Assembly: GCA_014529385.2 (NCBI GenBank)
Contig: CM043953.1
Location: forward strand, 115,418,049 to 115,482,048
DNA length: 64,000 nucleotides
Direction of reading: 5' to 3'
From: Adiantum capillus-veneris
Taxonomy: Eukaryota > Streptophyta > Polypodiopsida > Polypodiales > Pteridaceae
How positions within the stretch are numbered: the first letter of the stretch is position 1; each line of letters begins with the position of its first letter. Of this stretch, positions 20,615-31,550 are shown piece by piece. The notes under the pieces were generated by a model, which did not search any database, had not been told where the DNA came from, and saw nothing but the letters and a program-made list of their open reading frames with translations. The position numbers and the translations under genes were made by a program.

Positions 20615-21708
20615 ATAAATGGAAATAGAAGGTTGGTGCATGGCCCGAGGCAAATAGTGCTTGCAAATGGACCCTTTGAAAAGTGGGGCATTGATGCTAT
20701 GGGTCCTCTGCCTAGGACAAAAAATGGTAAACTCTACATTCTAGTGGCTGTAGACTATATGACTAGAGGGTGGAAAGCTCAAGTGTGGCAAGAGTGAATG
20801 AGAGGACAGTTAGCAAGTTTGTGTACAATCACATTTGTTGCAGATTTGGCACACCTTTGGAGATTTTTTCTGATAATGGTCCAAGGTTTAGGAAGGGCTT
20901 GCTCACAGAAGTTTGTGAAGAGCTTCACATTCTACATCGTCATAGCACACCATACTACCCACAGTCAAATGGTTTGGTGGAGAAGGCTAATGGTGTCATT
21001 GCAGGAATCATTAGAAAGATGGTGCAAAACAAGACAAAATTATGGGATGACTTCTTGGATGGTGCCTTGTGGGCATATCGAACCACATATAGGGAAGCCA
21101 CGGAGTTCACACCATTTCACTTGGTCTATGGTCAAGAGGCTTTGCAGCCTATCGAGCTCAACATTCCAACAATGCGACTTCATGGCAAGTGAGCACAAGA
21201 TGATCAAGAGGTATGGATGGATCGACTTCTTACGTTAGTGGAGCTTGAGTGGAAAAGAGAAGCAGCATACGAGTGCTACAAGAGGAAAGCCACACAAGCG
21301 AAAGAAACGCACGACAAGAAACTGAAGGACAAAGGCATCAAGAAAGGAGAGCTTGTGCTAAGGTATGACAATCAACTTGACAATCGTTTTGATGCCAAGT
21401 TTGAAACTGGATGGCAAGGGCCATACATAGTCAAGAAGGCTTTCAATTCTAGTTACTATCAGCTTATAGACTTGAATGGTAATGAGCACTCCAGGAAGGT
21501 AAACGGGTATCGCTTGAAGCCCTATTTGAGTCGCCTTCTACCAAAGGATCTACCAAAGATCTGTCCAAAGGCCGCTGTTTCATGTAAGTATTGTTACATG
21601 AAGCATGAGTGTAACTCCAGCCAAAATTCTGAGGGGCCAAACAATGAAAATCTCGTCAAGGACTCTGAAGCACTCTCTTTGGAAAAGATGCTCTATGATG
21701 GTACATGA
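20615..21708 (+). pseudogene. Integrase core and C-terminus of Element 2, disrupted
   Basis: Read-through from 20615 gives PFEKWGIDAMGPL (first catalytic Asp, 20694). A frameshift near 20767-20790 moves the frame to 20770. That frame then has FSDNGPRF (second Asp, 20872), YYPQSNGLVEKANG (Glu, 20980), WAYRTT and HLVYGQEAL. A TGA at 21190 interrupts it where Element 3 has TCA. The C-terminal domain continues as KGELVLRYDN, GPYIVKKAFNSSYYQLIDLNG and NGYRLKPYLSRL. The last codon runs into the hairpin: the TGA stop at 21706 sits in its loop. No chromodomain is visible. Confidence 0.88.
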
Positions 21709-21736
21709 ATATACCATCATCCTGGGGGAGGGCTAA
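21695..21736 (+). promoter_or_regulatory. 3' hairpin and polypurine tract of Element 2
   Basis: ATGATGGTA (21695-21703) and TACCATCAT (21712-21720) form a 9-bp stem around an 8-base loop. GGGGGAGGGCTAA then leads to the LTR start at 21737. Confidence 0.75.
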
Positions 21737-23351
21737 TGATAGCCGTTTTTTGGCTCTCCATAATTGCCATAGTAAGTTACTCCACCCTACCAAATTCACC
21801 CAAACGCTATCGCTATCCCTACCATTTCACTGTACATAGGCGTGTGTGAGTTAGGGGGCTTTTCCCATATCTTCTTAAAAACCCTCAGCTAGCGAGTAAC
21901 TGGGCTAGTTGAGCCAAAAAAATAAAAAAAATAAAAAAATAAAAGTATATTATGTCCTCTTTGTGTGTAAATATTTCATTGTATATATGGCCTAAATATA
22001 GGGATTTTTTATAATTATTTTGGTATTTTATTTAAATATTCTACTTAGGTGTGTGTTTTATTAAACCTATGTACACCTTCTTTTATTCTCTTACACCATA
22101 ATTATATTTTTTTGACAATATTGTACATACTCTAACCTCATATTTTTCCTTTATACAAATCACTCCCACATTTTCACCCTCACCCTCGTGAAAACAAAAA
22201 TTGATTTCTACTCATTGGTTACTTTTATTATATTATTTACTTGCATACCTTTTCCTCTTTCACCCAAAATAATTCAAGAGGGACCATATCATATGATTCC
22301 AATATCTTTCCATATCCATAACTCCTCCATATTTTTATTATTATTTTTACTCATTATTCTAACACCATGTGCTCATTGAGCTAAAGTCCATGAATAGTCC
22401 ATACACTAGTCCCAACCATGTATATATTCTTTATATTCACCAATAATCCTCCTCCATGCATGGGTCAAGGGCAACTTGGATGCTTTGTATTATAATATGA
22501 CAAAGGAGGGGCTCACTCTTGGATGCATTGTACAAATTCAACAAAGGAGGGGGCCACTAAAAGACTTTTGCAGGCATAAAAAACAGGCTTTTTGGTGAGA
22601 ATTTTGGCACCTATCTCCACTCCAAATTTGGAGCGGTGGTCAAAGGAGAAAATGTAGCCCACGCTCTAAATAATCACTTGAAATATTTTCATGATTTTTG
22701 GAGCTACTAGCGGTGAGCTATGATTTTTTGAGTGGACCCCAGTCTGCCCACTTTTCTCACAAGTAGCTTTTAGTCTTCTCTCACCCTTCCACACACCTAC
22801 TCACTCTTACACATCCCTCCCTCTCCTTCCCTCACTCAAACCTGCAATTTCCATGGCTTCTTCCACCCTCTTCACCATTACCCTTCTCTCTCATCCCTAT
22901 AGTTCTTTTATGAACCTCTACATACATACACCATCTCTATGCCTCTCTCTATTATCTCCAAAGTACAATTCCATCTTAACCCTTATATATATACATAAAT
23001 TCAGCATGTGTACCATGATTAACCTCTGCAAATCAAGAGATCTCATCAACGAAATTACCATTTTCATCGTGGTGGTCAACCGTGGCGGCGGCGTAAAGAA
23101 GCGAAGAAGAAGAAGAAGACCAGCGGTCCATTTTTTTCCACAATCTACACAAGGGTGAGTTCAAGCTTCTTCAAAGCTTCACCATCTCAATGATTCTCTT
23201 TTAATTCACCCCTCTCCTTCATCAATCAACTCACTCTACCCATTGTAAATGTAACATTAACTTTCTAGTGATTACTAACGACTAACATACTAACACAAAA
23301 TAGCATTGACCCTAACCATAAAAACACCTCACCTCAAGACATGTGTATAGT

Positions 23352-23386
<35 letters not shown>

Positions 23387-24395
23387 TACTTACTTTCACC
23401 TTATCTACCATCAATAATGCTCTCTTTTGAGCCCACACCCATGACTCAAGCAGACAAAGAAGGCCCGCAATGTTTTGATATTCAAAAAAATCATAATCCT
23501 GATTTGTTAGCTGTAAATTAGGATTTCAAATAATCTTTATGAGGGGTCCAACCTATAAATAGACCCCTCTCCTTCTTGTAAAACAACCTCCAACATCTCA
23601 CATAGCACCCCAACACTCTATGCGTGAGAGAGACTTAGGTGTAGCAACCACTTGTGAGCTTCACTCTTGGTGTGAGAGAATCCTTCAAGCTACACATTGC
23701 AAGTAAGAGAGCGTGAGTTCCTCAAATTGCAAACCACTATTGTAATGCTTCTTCATCATCAATAAATTGAGGTTTGGTGCATCAAAGGCGTGATTCGACG
23801 TTCAAATCTTCGTCTTTCCATTTGTGCAATACGGTTTGGTGAATTCAAGGTGACTTGTGTATTTGATTTTTATCGGTTGATCTTGATTTTAGAAAGTGTT
23901 TTAGTGTGTTTTTCATTGCCAGTTTTGTGTCCATTGTAAGAGGGTATTGTGGTGAGAGGTCTCCCACACCCTAAGACAGTGTGTGTGTGTTTTGGCAATG
24001 TTTAGCAATCACTAAGCATTGAGTGAGTTTTGTACAAGTTCTACGATAGCATCATAACGAACCATATCAATTTGCAAGTCACAAATAAGGTATTACGCAA
24101 GATCCATTGCTCTCTCTCTTCCCTTTGCTCTAGCTCTCTCTGGTCCATTTTGTGCGTGTCTTGGTGTGAGGTTGCTTGTGTGTGTTGTGTGGTGCATCTT
24201 CTTGGTTGTGCCAAAATCTCTCTTGCGTCCTAGTTCGCATACCATAACTAGGTGGTGCCCCTATCTTGTTTGGGTTTGGCTGTGGGTTTGTTGTTTTGTT
24301 GTGCTTGTGGTTGCCCCAGCCCCAATTGAGCAGCACGGGAGCCTTGAGGGGTGTTTAGAGGTCGCCTCTCTTGTTGCCCGCCCCGGACCGCCTCA
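21737..24395 (+). repeat. 3' LTR of Element 2 (LTR D, 2659 bp)
   Basis: It matches LTR C end to end, with several single-base deletions in the 23200-23900 stretch, and ends CCGCCTCA. The many small deletions relative to LTR C could reflect age or local sequence error. Confidence 0.9.
23554..23766 (+). promoter_or_regulatory. LTR D TATA box and poly(A) signal
   Basis: TATAAATAG at 23554-23562 and AATAAA at 23761-23766. The poly(A) signal of this 3' copy would end the element transcript. Confidence 0.55.
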
Positions 24396-24399
24396 ATAC
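24396..24399. repeat. 4-bp target-site duplication ATAC, right copy (Element 2)
   Basis: Equals 13109-13112. It places Element 2 as an insertion into the sequence GATAC/CAG. Confidence 0.75.
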
Positions 24400-24900
24400 C
24401 AGTTGTAGGTGTAGTGAGAGCAAGTGAAAGTGCAAGTCAAGAGTAGAGAGAGAGAGGGAGAGCACGCAGTAGGGTTGGGTGGAGCTTAAGGGTTAAAGAT
24501 TACCCTTGCCCCTTTATTCTTAGTGTATATTAAGAATAAGATTAGTTACATGGGTTAGTGTCCGGATGTGGCTAGTTGGATTGCAACCCCGCAGTAGCAT
24601 CATTCAACTGTATGGTTGGTCCATCTCTGTTTTATTTTGCACCATGTCGGTTCCCAAATTTAGGGTTAACAAGAGGAGCAAGTTTTTGTCCCTCAATAAG
24701 CTTCTCTTGATCACTAGATGCCAATGGTTTTGCGATGGACTAGGTAGCTTGTGAGCTACCATGCTAAGAAGACGTGCCATCCTCACTCTCCTTATTATTT
24801 ATCTCTCAATACACATCACAATTATTTACAAAGTAAAGACCTTCCTTAATTAGTTCATTCAATGTCAAATTGTTTCTTAAGTGCAGATCCTTTTAAAATT
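24400..24900. other. Flank of Element 2, no gene
   Basis: This includes a GA-rich stretch (24440-24470). Joined across Element 2, the minus strand would read CTGGTATCAAAGC, close to the initiator-Met primer site of many plant elements. The flank could therefore be the end of a minus-strand LTR, but I could not confirm an LTR partner. Confidence 0.25.
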
Positions 24901-25400
24901 CCACATTTTGTATACCCTAGATAAAGATAAGCATTAATCATGATTGCATAGGAAATTTTGTTGTCAAAAAAACTTGACATATCGTTTGAAACTTACTGTT
25001 GCTTTGTGTATTGATTCACCCTCTTTTTGTTGGAATTTGTGGATTTGAGACACTGTGTTGTGAGCTATGCCCCTTTGCAAAGACTCTTGAATGAACTCCT
25101 TGAACAACTCTTCTAGCATCTCAAAATCCCATTTTTCTATTGAGTCAACTCATCTAGTTGTAATGTCTTCTAGAGTCAATCCAAAACCAAAAAACTACGT
25201 TGCAAAGTCCAATACTTCTTTGGCTCTTATCAATCTTTTGAAAGCTACCACATGATCCCTTGGATGTCTAATTCTAGAATAATTTCTATTGACCCACTTT
25301 TGGACTTGAGATGGCCTAATTTATTTATGGTCTACTAGTTGTAGCAGTTGGTCTCCAAGTTTGTCTTTGGCTTGTGATCTATGAGCTGCTAAGGGATCTA
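24900..25400 (-). pseudogene. Gag-like relic, minus strand
   Basis: Minus-strand translation in one mostly open frame gives a polar helical stretch, including HPRDHVVAFKRLIRAKEVLDF, EMLEELFKEFIQESLQRG and QQKEGESIHKATVSFKRYVK. The last segment resembles the Gag signature in which a Glu-Ser turn precedes a helix with a Phe-Lys pair. At least two in-frame stops are present, and I find no zinc knuckle or pol nearby. A decayed retrotransposon gag is the best guess; a host pseudogene is possible. Confidence 0.35.
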
Positions 25401-27114
25401 CTTTTGCATGGAACTCCTACGATGTAATCTCTATGATGTTGTAATACGTAGATCTCCTAAGGGATCTTGTTTTGCTCTAGCTTTTCTCACTTGGCATAAA
25501 TTTGGTTGTCAAATTGACAACCACACTCTATTCTTATCTAAATGCCTATGTGAGATTGATGGTGGTTGTGCTAGTAGCTCTATTATGGCCGGATATCCAC
25601 CCATTACATTACTGTGTTTTGGTGTTGTATTTTCTTGAAACCTAGATTGCAAAAATTGTTGAGTTGTGATTTTTGCATTTGTGGTCCGTTCATACTCTTG
25701 TCTTGACCTAAAATCACTTCGAAGCGTTTGTGGTATAATAACTTGTGCTACTTCCTTGGAATCTAGGAGCTTGTACTGACATTCGTGCTTGTCAACATAT
25801 ACTACCTCACATTGTAGGACTGTGTCAATCTAGGAGCTTGTACTGACATTCGTGCTTGTCAACATATACTACCTCACATTGTAGGACTGTGTCAATTATA
25901 AGAAGGTACAAGACCTTTTTTGCACTCAAGTTATTTATGTATGGTTTTAAGCACTAGAAATAGGATGTAACTCCTCTTATAGTGTGCTCATATACACCTA
26001 GATATTCAAAATTTGTTGTTAGTTGTAAGAAATTTTTTGTCAAGGATGGACATTGCTCTAGGAAGGTCCAATTGTGGTGGTGATTCTACCATTTTAGGGA
26101 TCATTTGTTTTTGGCTACATATTCACCATGTTGGTTATAGTGTTTTGGATTTTTGACAATTAGGTAAACTATACCCTCATTATTTGAGAATCTATCACTT
26201 GTGTTGTATACTTGAACCAATTTCAATGGTGGTTAAATTTGTGTTTCCTCAATGCATATACTTTTTTTGTTCTTGAGCATCAAAATACACTAAAGCTCCA
26301 TGACAATAAGATCCTTCCAAATATAGGGTTGTGTATATCTTGGCAGAGTGCATGTCTGATGTATCTTTTAAGTTCTCAAGATTGATAGAGTGAACCACTT
26401 TCATGATTTTGGCTCTGGGATTCGCTGACTATTTAGGTTAGATTCTCCTTGGAGAAAGGTTTTAAGCTTTTGAGTTTGATCTGTTTATCTTTGGCTACTT
26501 TGAATTTGAGTCTTTTGCTGGGATGATTTTGCTACTACTTAACAAAATGAAGTAGGTCTTCAAGAAGCTACATTTTTTTTTGATGATGGAAAGCCAATCT
26601 TGACAAAAAATTTTGAGATTTCAATTTTCCTTTCCTAGGGTTTCAATTGGTGATTTTGCAAGCTCAACTTTGTGTTTGGCTTCAAGCTCCAAAGGTGCTT
26701 GCCTTTGTGGTACTCCTAGTTCAGCCATCTGATCAAGCACCTTTAGTAACTATTGGCACTTGATGGTAAACATATGATAGCTTTTGCAGTTTTGAGTATT
26801 GCCAAATGTCTCTTATGCTTTGGGAGTCACCTTGAGCTTATGGTTAAACAATTTTGAAAATTCTATTTCTAGCTAAAGGCCAATTGCTTAGAGCTAAGTC
26901 CAAAGTCCTACTTTGAACAATCTCCAAGTGCTCAATGGGTTGATGGGTGTGCTCTTTAGGCTAGCTTAAGATGTCAAATCTATAGGTAGCACTGACTCTA
27001 TGCTTGCTAGGTTTGGATTGGGCTATCTCTACCAACTTGTATTTAAATTTCTTTATGGCACCCCCCTTGTGGCTAAAATGTGACTGTAGATGCACTTTTG
27101 ACCACTTAAATTGA

Positions 27115-27125
<11 letters not shown>
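25401..27125. other. Old non-coding sequence
   Basis: No ORF or motif is supported here apart from the 67-bp tandem duplication at 25760-25893. The composition is AT-rich with frequent stops in all frames. Confidence 0.45.
25760..25893. repeat. Perfect 67-bp tandem duplication
   Basis: The 67 bp starting AATCTAGGAGCTTG occur twice head to tail (25760-25826, 25827-25893) without a mismatch that I can see, in otherwise decayed DNA. This implies a recent slippage-type event or a sequence artefact. Confidence 0.9.
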
Positions 27126-27156
<31 letters not shown>

Positions 27157-27247
27157 GGTACCAAAGGTAGCCAAGGCCTAGATACACTAATGGGGGGGGG
27201 GGGGGGGTGGTGGTAAAAGGGTAGCCAAGGCCTAGATACACTAATGG
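27126..27247. repeat. G30 and G16 runs within a short tandem duplication
   Basis: Thirty G (27126-27155) and sixteen G (27192-27207) each precede a nearly identical segment of about 40 bp containing GTAGCCAAGGCCTAGATACA. The unit is thus G-run plus segment, duplicated. Such runs could form G-quadruplexes and are prone to length error. Confidence 0.8.
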
Positions 27248-27259
27248 CTATCCTTGTTG

Positions 27260-27873
27260 CCCAAAATAGAGCCTAGTGGCAATGACCGTGGTCAATACAA
27301 TTGAGGGGCTATGGATGTTTTGAATATAGGGCCCTATACCCTATGGCCTTGGTAGCCTAATGAGCCTATGGGCATCCAATTTGGGAAAATATACTACCTT
27401 CAAAAGTGACCCAGACAATCTTGGCAGCCCATTAGGACTAGTTTTAAGCTTTAAGGAAAATTGTAGTATAAATGACTTGAGTGGGGTCTCAAAAGGGGTG
27501 CCTCAAGACTGAGTGTACCAAATGGTATACGCCTTTGCTAGAAAAGGCCCCAGTGGCAGCAATTGCGGTTGTTGCCACCTGGGTGCTTTTGGGAATTTAA
27601 AAGTTGGACCTTGGAGCCCTATGTCCTAGCAACCTAATGAGCCTATGAATACTCAATTTGAACAAAGTTACCACTTTCTAAAGATCCCAATGCTCCCTTG
27701 GCTGCCCAAATGAACAAAGTTTAGGATTTAGTGCAATCTAGGCATCCAAATGAAGTTTTGGGGGCTTGATAAGTAGCTCTTGGTATGAGGTTCTTGGGAT
27801 GTGGTCAAATCTTCAAATAGGCCTACATGCCAGCAATCGTGTTGTTGCCATATGGGGCTCTTGACAATTTTCA

Positions 27874-27904
<31 letters not shown>

Positions 27905-29000
27905 AGTTCCTTATGGCCTTGGGGTTGATGAACCTATGCATCAAATATTTTTCCCTTATAAAATTGGATTTTACCTTCAAGTACAGAGTTTACCAAATTC
28001 TAGATGTACAACTTGGAATTGGTGAATATGAATGGATAGATTAGGTCAATAAGCATCTACTAATGTGTTTTCTCAACACTTTTGGGGTGTCCTTCACTCA
28101 TTGATTGAGTTTCAATCTCTCAAGGCTATAAGATATAAAATCCTAGATTTACCCAATTTTAGGCATCCCCTTTGAAATTGGTGGGTACCAATGGGTGGTA
28201 AAAGTGGGAAGACTCCTTCTAAATGAATATTTCTTGCATTTCATGCCAATCCTTCTTTTGGCCTTAAGATCCCAAATCTAGGGTAGAGTAGGCACTCAAA
28301 TTTATTGAGGGTGGGCTCAAATGAAAGTCTAGGACTAGATGCACCTGATGGCGGGGTTATTTTCCAAATTTGGTCTAGGTGGCAGCAATCATGCTTGTGA
28401 CTTTTGTGAAATTTGATGGTACCCTCTTGTTCCTTATGACAAGGGCTTTCCAAAGAGCCTTTGCACACAAAATTTGGACAAGTTTTGCTCTTGCAAATTT
28501 GAGTCTTACTGTTTTAGCCCAAGATTCACTCAATCTCAAATCTACTCCAAGTTAAGCACCCAAAGTGAAACTTGATTGCAAACGCCAAGTACCTAGCAAT
28601 GTGTTCAAACTGAAAATTTGAGCTCAAAATCTTATCAAACGGCTCTTCTCAAATTAGTCCTAGTGCGCACAAAATCTAAAATCTAGAGAGATTTAAGCAT
28701 CCATTTGAGAAATGGTGGGTATCAATGGATAGCTCAAAGTAAGGTGGTGCACCTAACTGTATGGTCATATTGTAGTTTTGGGGCAAGTGTTAGTAATTGT
28801 GGTTGTTGCCAATTATGAAAATTTGCACCTATGAGCAATGTTTTAGCTCCCCTGTCGTTTTGGTAGGTTCTTTTGGCCCTATGAGCATCTGTTGGTAGAT
28901 ATGCAACAATCAAAGGTTGCAGCCTAGCAAGAACTCAAATGAACATAATATATCAATTCGTAGGCATAGCTGACCCAACTAATGCATGGAAACATCAAAT
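27260..29000. repeat. Field of diverged ~275-bp repeats, block 1
   Basis: A landmark of the form GGCAGCAAT..G..GTTGTTGCC recurs at about 27278, 27553, 27829, 28378 and 28790. Each is followed 60-80 bp later by a CCTTATGGCC / GAGCCTATG / CAATTTGG block (27346, 27620, 27905, 28431, 28848). The spacing is near 275 bp or its double. The copies are too diverged to be a young satellite. No protein is suggested. Confidence 0.5.
27876..27904. repeat. C29 homopolymer
   Basis: Twenty-nine consecutive C lie inside one unit of the ~275-bp repeat field, at the position where neighbouring units have ordinary sequence. Confidence 0.9.
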
Positions 29001-29220
29001 GAAATGCCCTAAATAGCAATACATCGAGGAGAGAGGTGCCACACTCTCTATGCCAGGTAGATCTAGCAAATAGAGAGAAACATGCGTGCAAGTAATCCAA
29101 GACTTCCTAAGGCCATAGGGGGCTCAAATGAAGTCTAGACTTGATGAAACTTGATATTCTTGCTAATAAGACCATGTGACCAAAACTCAATTCTAAAAAT
29201 CTGGTTGGGATGAGCAACTG

Positions 29221-29490
29221 CCTCTCCAGTCTTAGCTACCTCTATCCAATCTTAGAGATACATTAAAACGCCTAATTACCTCTAAAAATCAAGATTAGTG
29301 CAAGAGGCAACCTTGAGATAAAATCACTCGATGCAATTGCTACCACTACTCACCTACATCAAAAGTAACAAACCTCTCTAGTCCTAGCTACCTCTATCCA
29401 AACTTAGAGACACATTAAAACCCCTAATTACCTCTGAAAATCAAGATTAGTGCAAAAGGAAACCTTGAGATAAAATCACTTGCTGCATCA
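29221..29490. repeat. Direct repeat of ~118 bp, two copies
   Basis: The segment starting CCTCTCCAGTCTTAGCTACC (29221-29340) recurs at 29373-29490 with about ten substitutions. The intervening 32 bp are unrelated. It lies at the distal end of the candidate minus-strand LTR. Confidence 0.8.
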
Positions 29491-29935
29491 CAAACACACA
29501 CTCAAACATATCATAGAAGACATGTACATAAAGCTAAGAGTATGTAGAAGCAACACATGAAGTTTCATTGCAATGCCATACCCGTACAAAGAGATGCAAG
29601 TGTGCAAGCGTAGGCCATAATCACACATATGCTATTAGTTCTCACTAGTTGATCCCCTTAATAATTATTTCCTTTGGCTTATATACCCTAAGACTTTAAA
29701 ATGAGGTATCTGGATAAAAGATTTAATTATTACATTACTGAGTGCACCAAGCTCTCCAGCCTTTCTTATCATTACAAGACTTTCTTGGATTTCTTTGACA
29801 ACATTAGAATATCTCGTAACTATTAAATTACAAAATTTAGCTTTAGGAAAAAATGAAATAATGAAATATTTTGCCATTGTTGACCATGGGATTTGGCGTG
29901 TGTTGGTCAATTGCTTCAACACTCCCCCCTCTTGC
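29340..29935 (-). repeat. Candidate copia-type LTR with polypurine tract, minus strand
   Basis: On the minus strand the purine run AAGGCAAGAGGGGGGAG (29922-29938) is followed by TGTTGAAGCAATTG, a copia-like LTR start at 29921. About 240 bp further the LTR has a TATA box, GGTATATAAGCC (near 29679-29690), a suitable distance for U3. The end of the LTR was not located, so the lower coordinate is approximate. No pol is recognisable upstream of the tract. Confidence 0.5.
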
Positions 29936-29939
29936 CTTC

Positions 29940-31550
29940 TTGTCATCCTTGACAAGACTTCTTGTCTTTTGCTGGGTTGTCCTTTGCTTTGCTTGTCCTT
30001 GTATTTTTAGGAAAGTAAAGATGATGGGTGTACCTGATCTTTTGCTTCCTTGTTTCTTCTTGTTATTTTTGCAGGTAAGGATGATAAATATTTTGATTCT
30101 TGCACCTTGAGTTTTTATTGAAGCTTGTACTTTTGAACTTTTTAGGCTTTGATTTGTAAGCTTCTTGTGTTGAGGTTGGTCCGTTTTACCACATTGGTTG
30201 TGAGAGCCTTGTTCATATTTGTTTATCCTACTTGGGGACTCATTTGCCTGTTTTTCTTGGCCTTTCTTTGTTGCTTGATTGGCACATTCCTTATTGGATT
30301 ACTGCTTCCTCCTGTTGAAGATATACATACAAGATAGTATTATTGATGTATGTTTCTAGAGTAGGGTCTAAAACTTAGATGATCAAAGGGAAAAACCCAG
30401 TGGGAAAAAAATTCCTTTGGTATACGTTCTTATTGGAGTTGAGCTTGTGAAATTTGTACTTGTTCATGCAAGGTGAGTGCCTAGGAGAAATAGGAAAAGA
30501 GTGCTCATTGCAAGTACCAATTATGGGACACTCTAAATGCATATGAGAGTATTCAAGAAAATCATCAGTGTGAAAAAATGGAGCTGATGGACATTTCAAG
30601 GAAAAAGTGTAGCACATGTGATATCCAAAGACATCTCAAGAGCTTCCACTTCTCCTAGAAGGGTTTTTGGTCTAGAATCTTGTCCACTCAATCCTCACTG
30701 TGCTCACTGCGTGAATGTTTTTTTGGAATTCTTCTTCACATTTTTGAACTTAAGATATGTAGACTTTGACTCTTATGCTCACTAATTCTAGCATGAGTGA
30801 CACAACTCTTATACGCACAACTCTTCCAGCTTGAGTAGTACTTATTGATAGCTAAGACTCTTAGACCACAAAAAATATTATTTGAAACACTGGGACTAAT
30901 GCCTTGCTCATTTAGTGGCTCAGCTACCCAACCTTGATTTTTTATGCCATGTATTTTTAATGGCAACTTGGGCTTACCTATTTTAAGGCCTTTACCTTAT
31001 TGTAAGAAGATTCTCAAAAATTCAAGTCTTTATCCTTGTGTTGGTCTTTAGATGCCACTATTTTGTTCTGATAATAACTAACATACATTATTCTTAACAG
31101 CGAGGGTATTCTTGAAAGCTCAATGTTTGGTTGATCATGCTGATGTTGTCATCTGTCGTTTTTTATTTATTCACCTTTTTTTGTTTGGATTTGAGCGAAT
31201 GAGCTCCTTCATGTTTTGCTTATTTTTTGGGTTAATATTAGTACGTCTTGTTGGTCTTGTTAGTTTCTTGGGTGAGACAATATTTGTTTGAGTATCATGG
31301 GTTCACAATTCTTTTGTCTACATACGGGCATCCTTTTGTCCGAAATCTGGGACATATGGTGATAAGTTTTTGTGACTGTTTTGAGTTCTTTTTGCCTCTT
31401 TGTATTTGTCTTGGCCTTTTTTCCCATCCATATCATGCATAACCAATTTGGATCATAAAATCTCAAGTTATGGCCATTCTAGTGTGCTATTGGTGGCCCA
31501 TCTAGAGTAAACTCATAATAATTCACATTTTTGCTTGATTTGACATCATA
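29940..31550. other. No gene recognised
   Basis: Frames are short on both strands. By position the interior of the minus-strand copia-like element should lie here, but no copia motif could be read. A host-like pyrimidine-rich texture without landmarks dominates. Confidence 0.35.

Larger units (their letters stand above)
13113..24395 (+). mobile_element. Element 2: full-length Ty3/gypsy retrotransposon, Tat-like, dual RNase H
   Basis: LTRs at 13113-15816 and 21737-24395 bound a 5.9-kb interior: primer site, leader, two small related ORFs, gag, then protease, RT, RNase H, a second RNase H and integrase, hairpin and polypurine tract. The second RNase H between the RT-linked one and the integrase is the mark of the plant Tat group. 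Gag and integrase carry a few frame breaks and stops, so this copy is probably inactive, but the 1015-residue central pol ORF is intact. It is inserted in the LTR of copia fragment B. Confidence 0.92.

Noticed and set aside
24396-24410. Initiator-Met primer site of a minus-strand element at the Element 2 insertion point
   Set aside because: CTGGTATCAAAGC appears only after joining 13103-13112 with 24396 onward; no LTR pair or gag confirmed it, so it is kept only as a remark.
27801-28025. Proline-rich ORF near 27.9 kb
   Set aside because: The proline run is only the C29 homopolymer; the frame has no other support. The 26961-27241 frames arise from the G runs in the same way.
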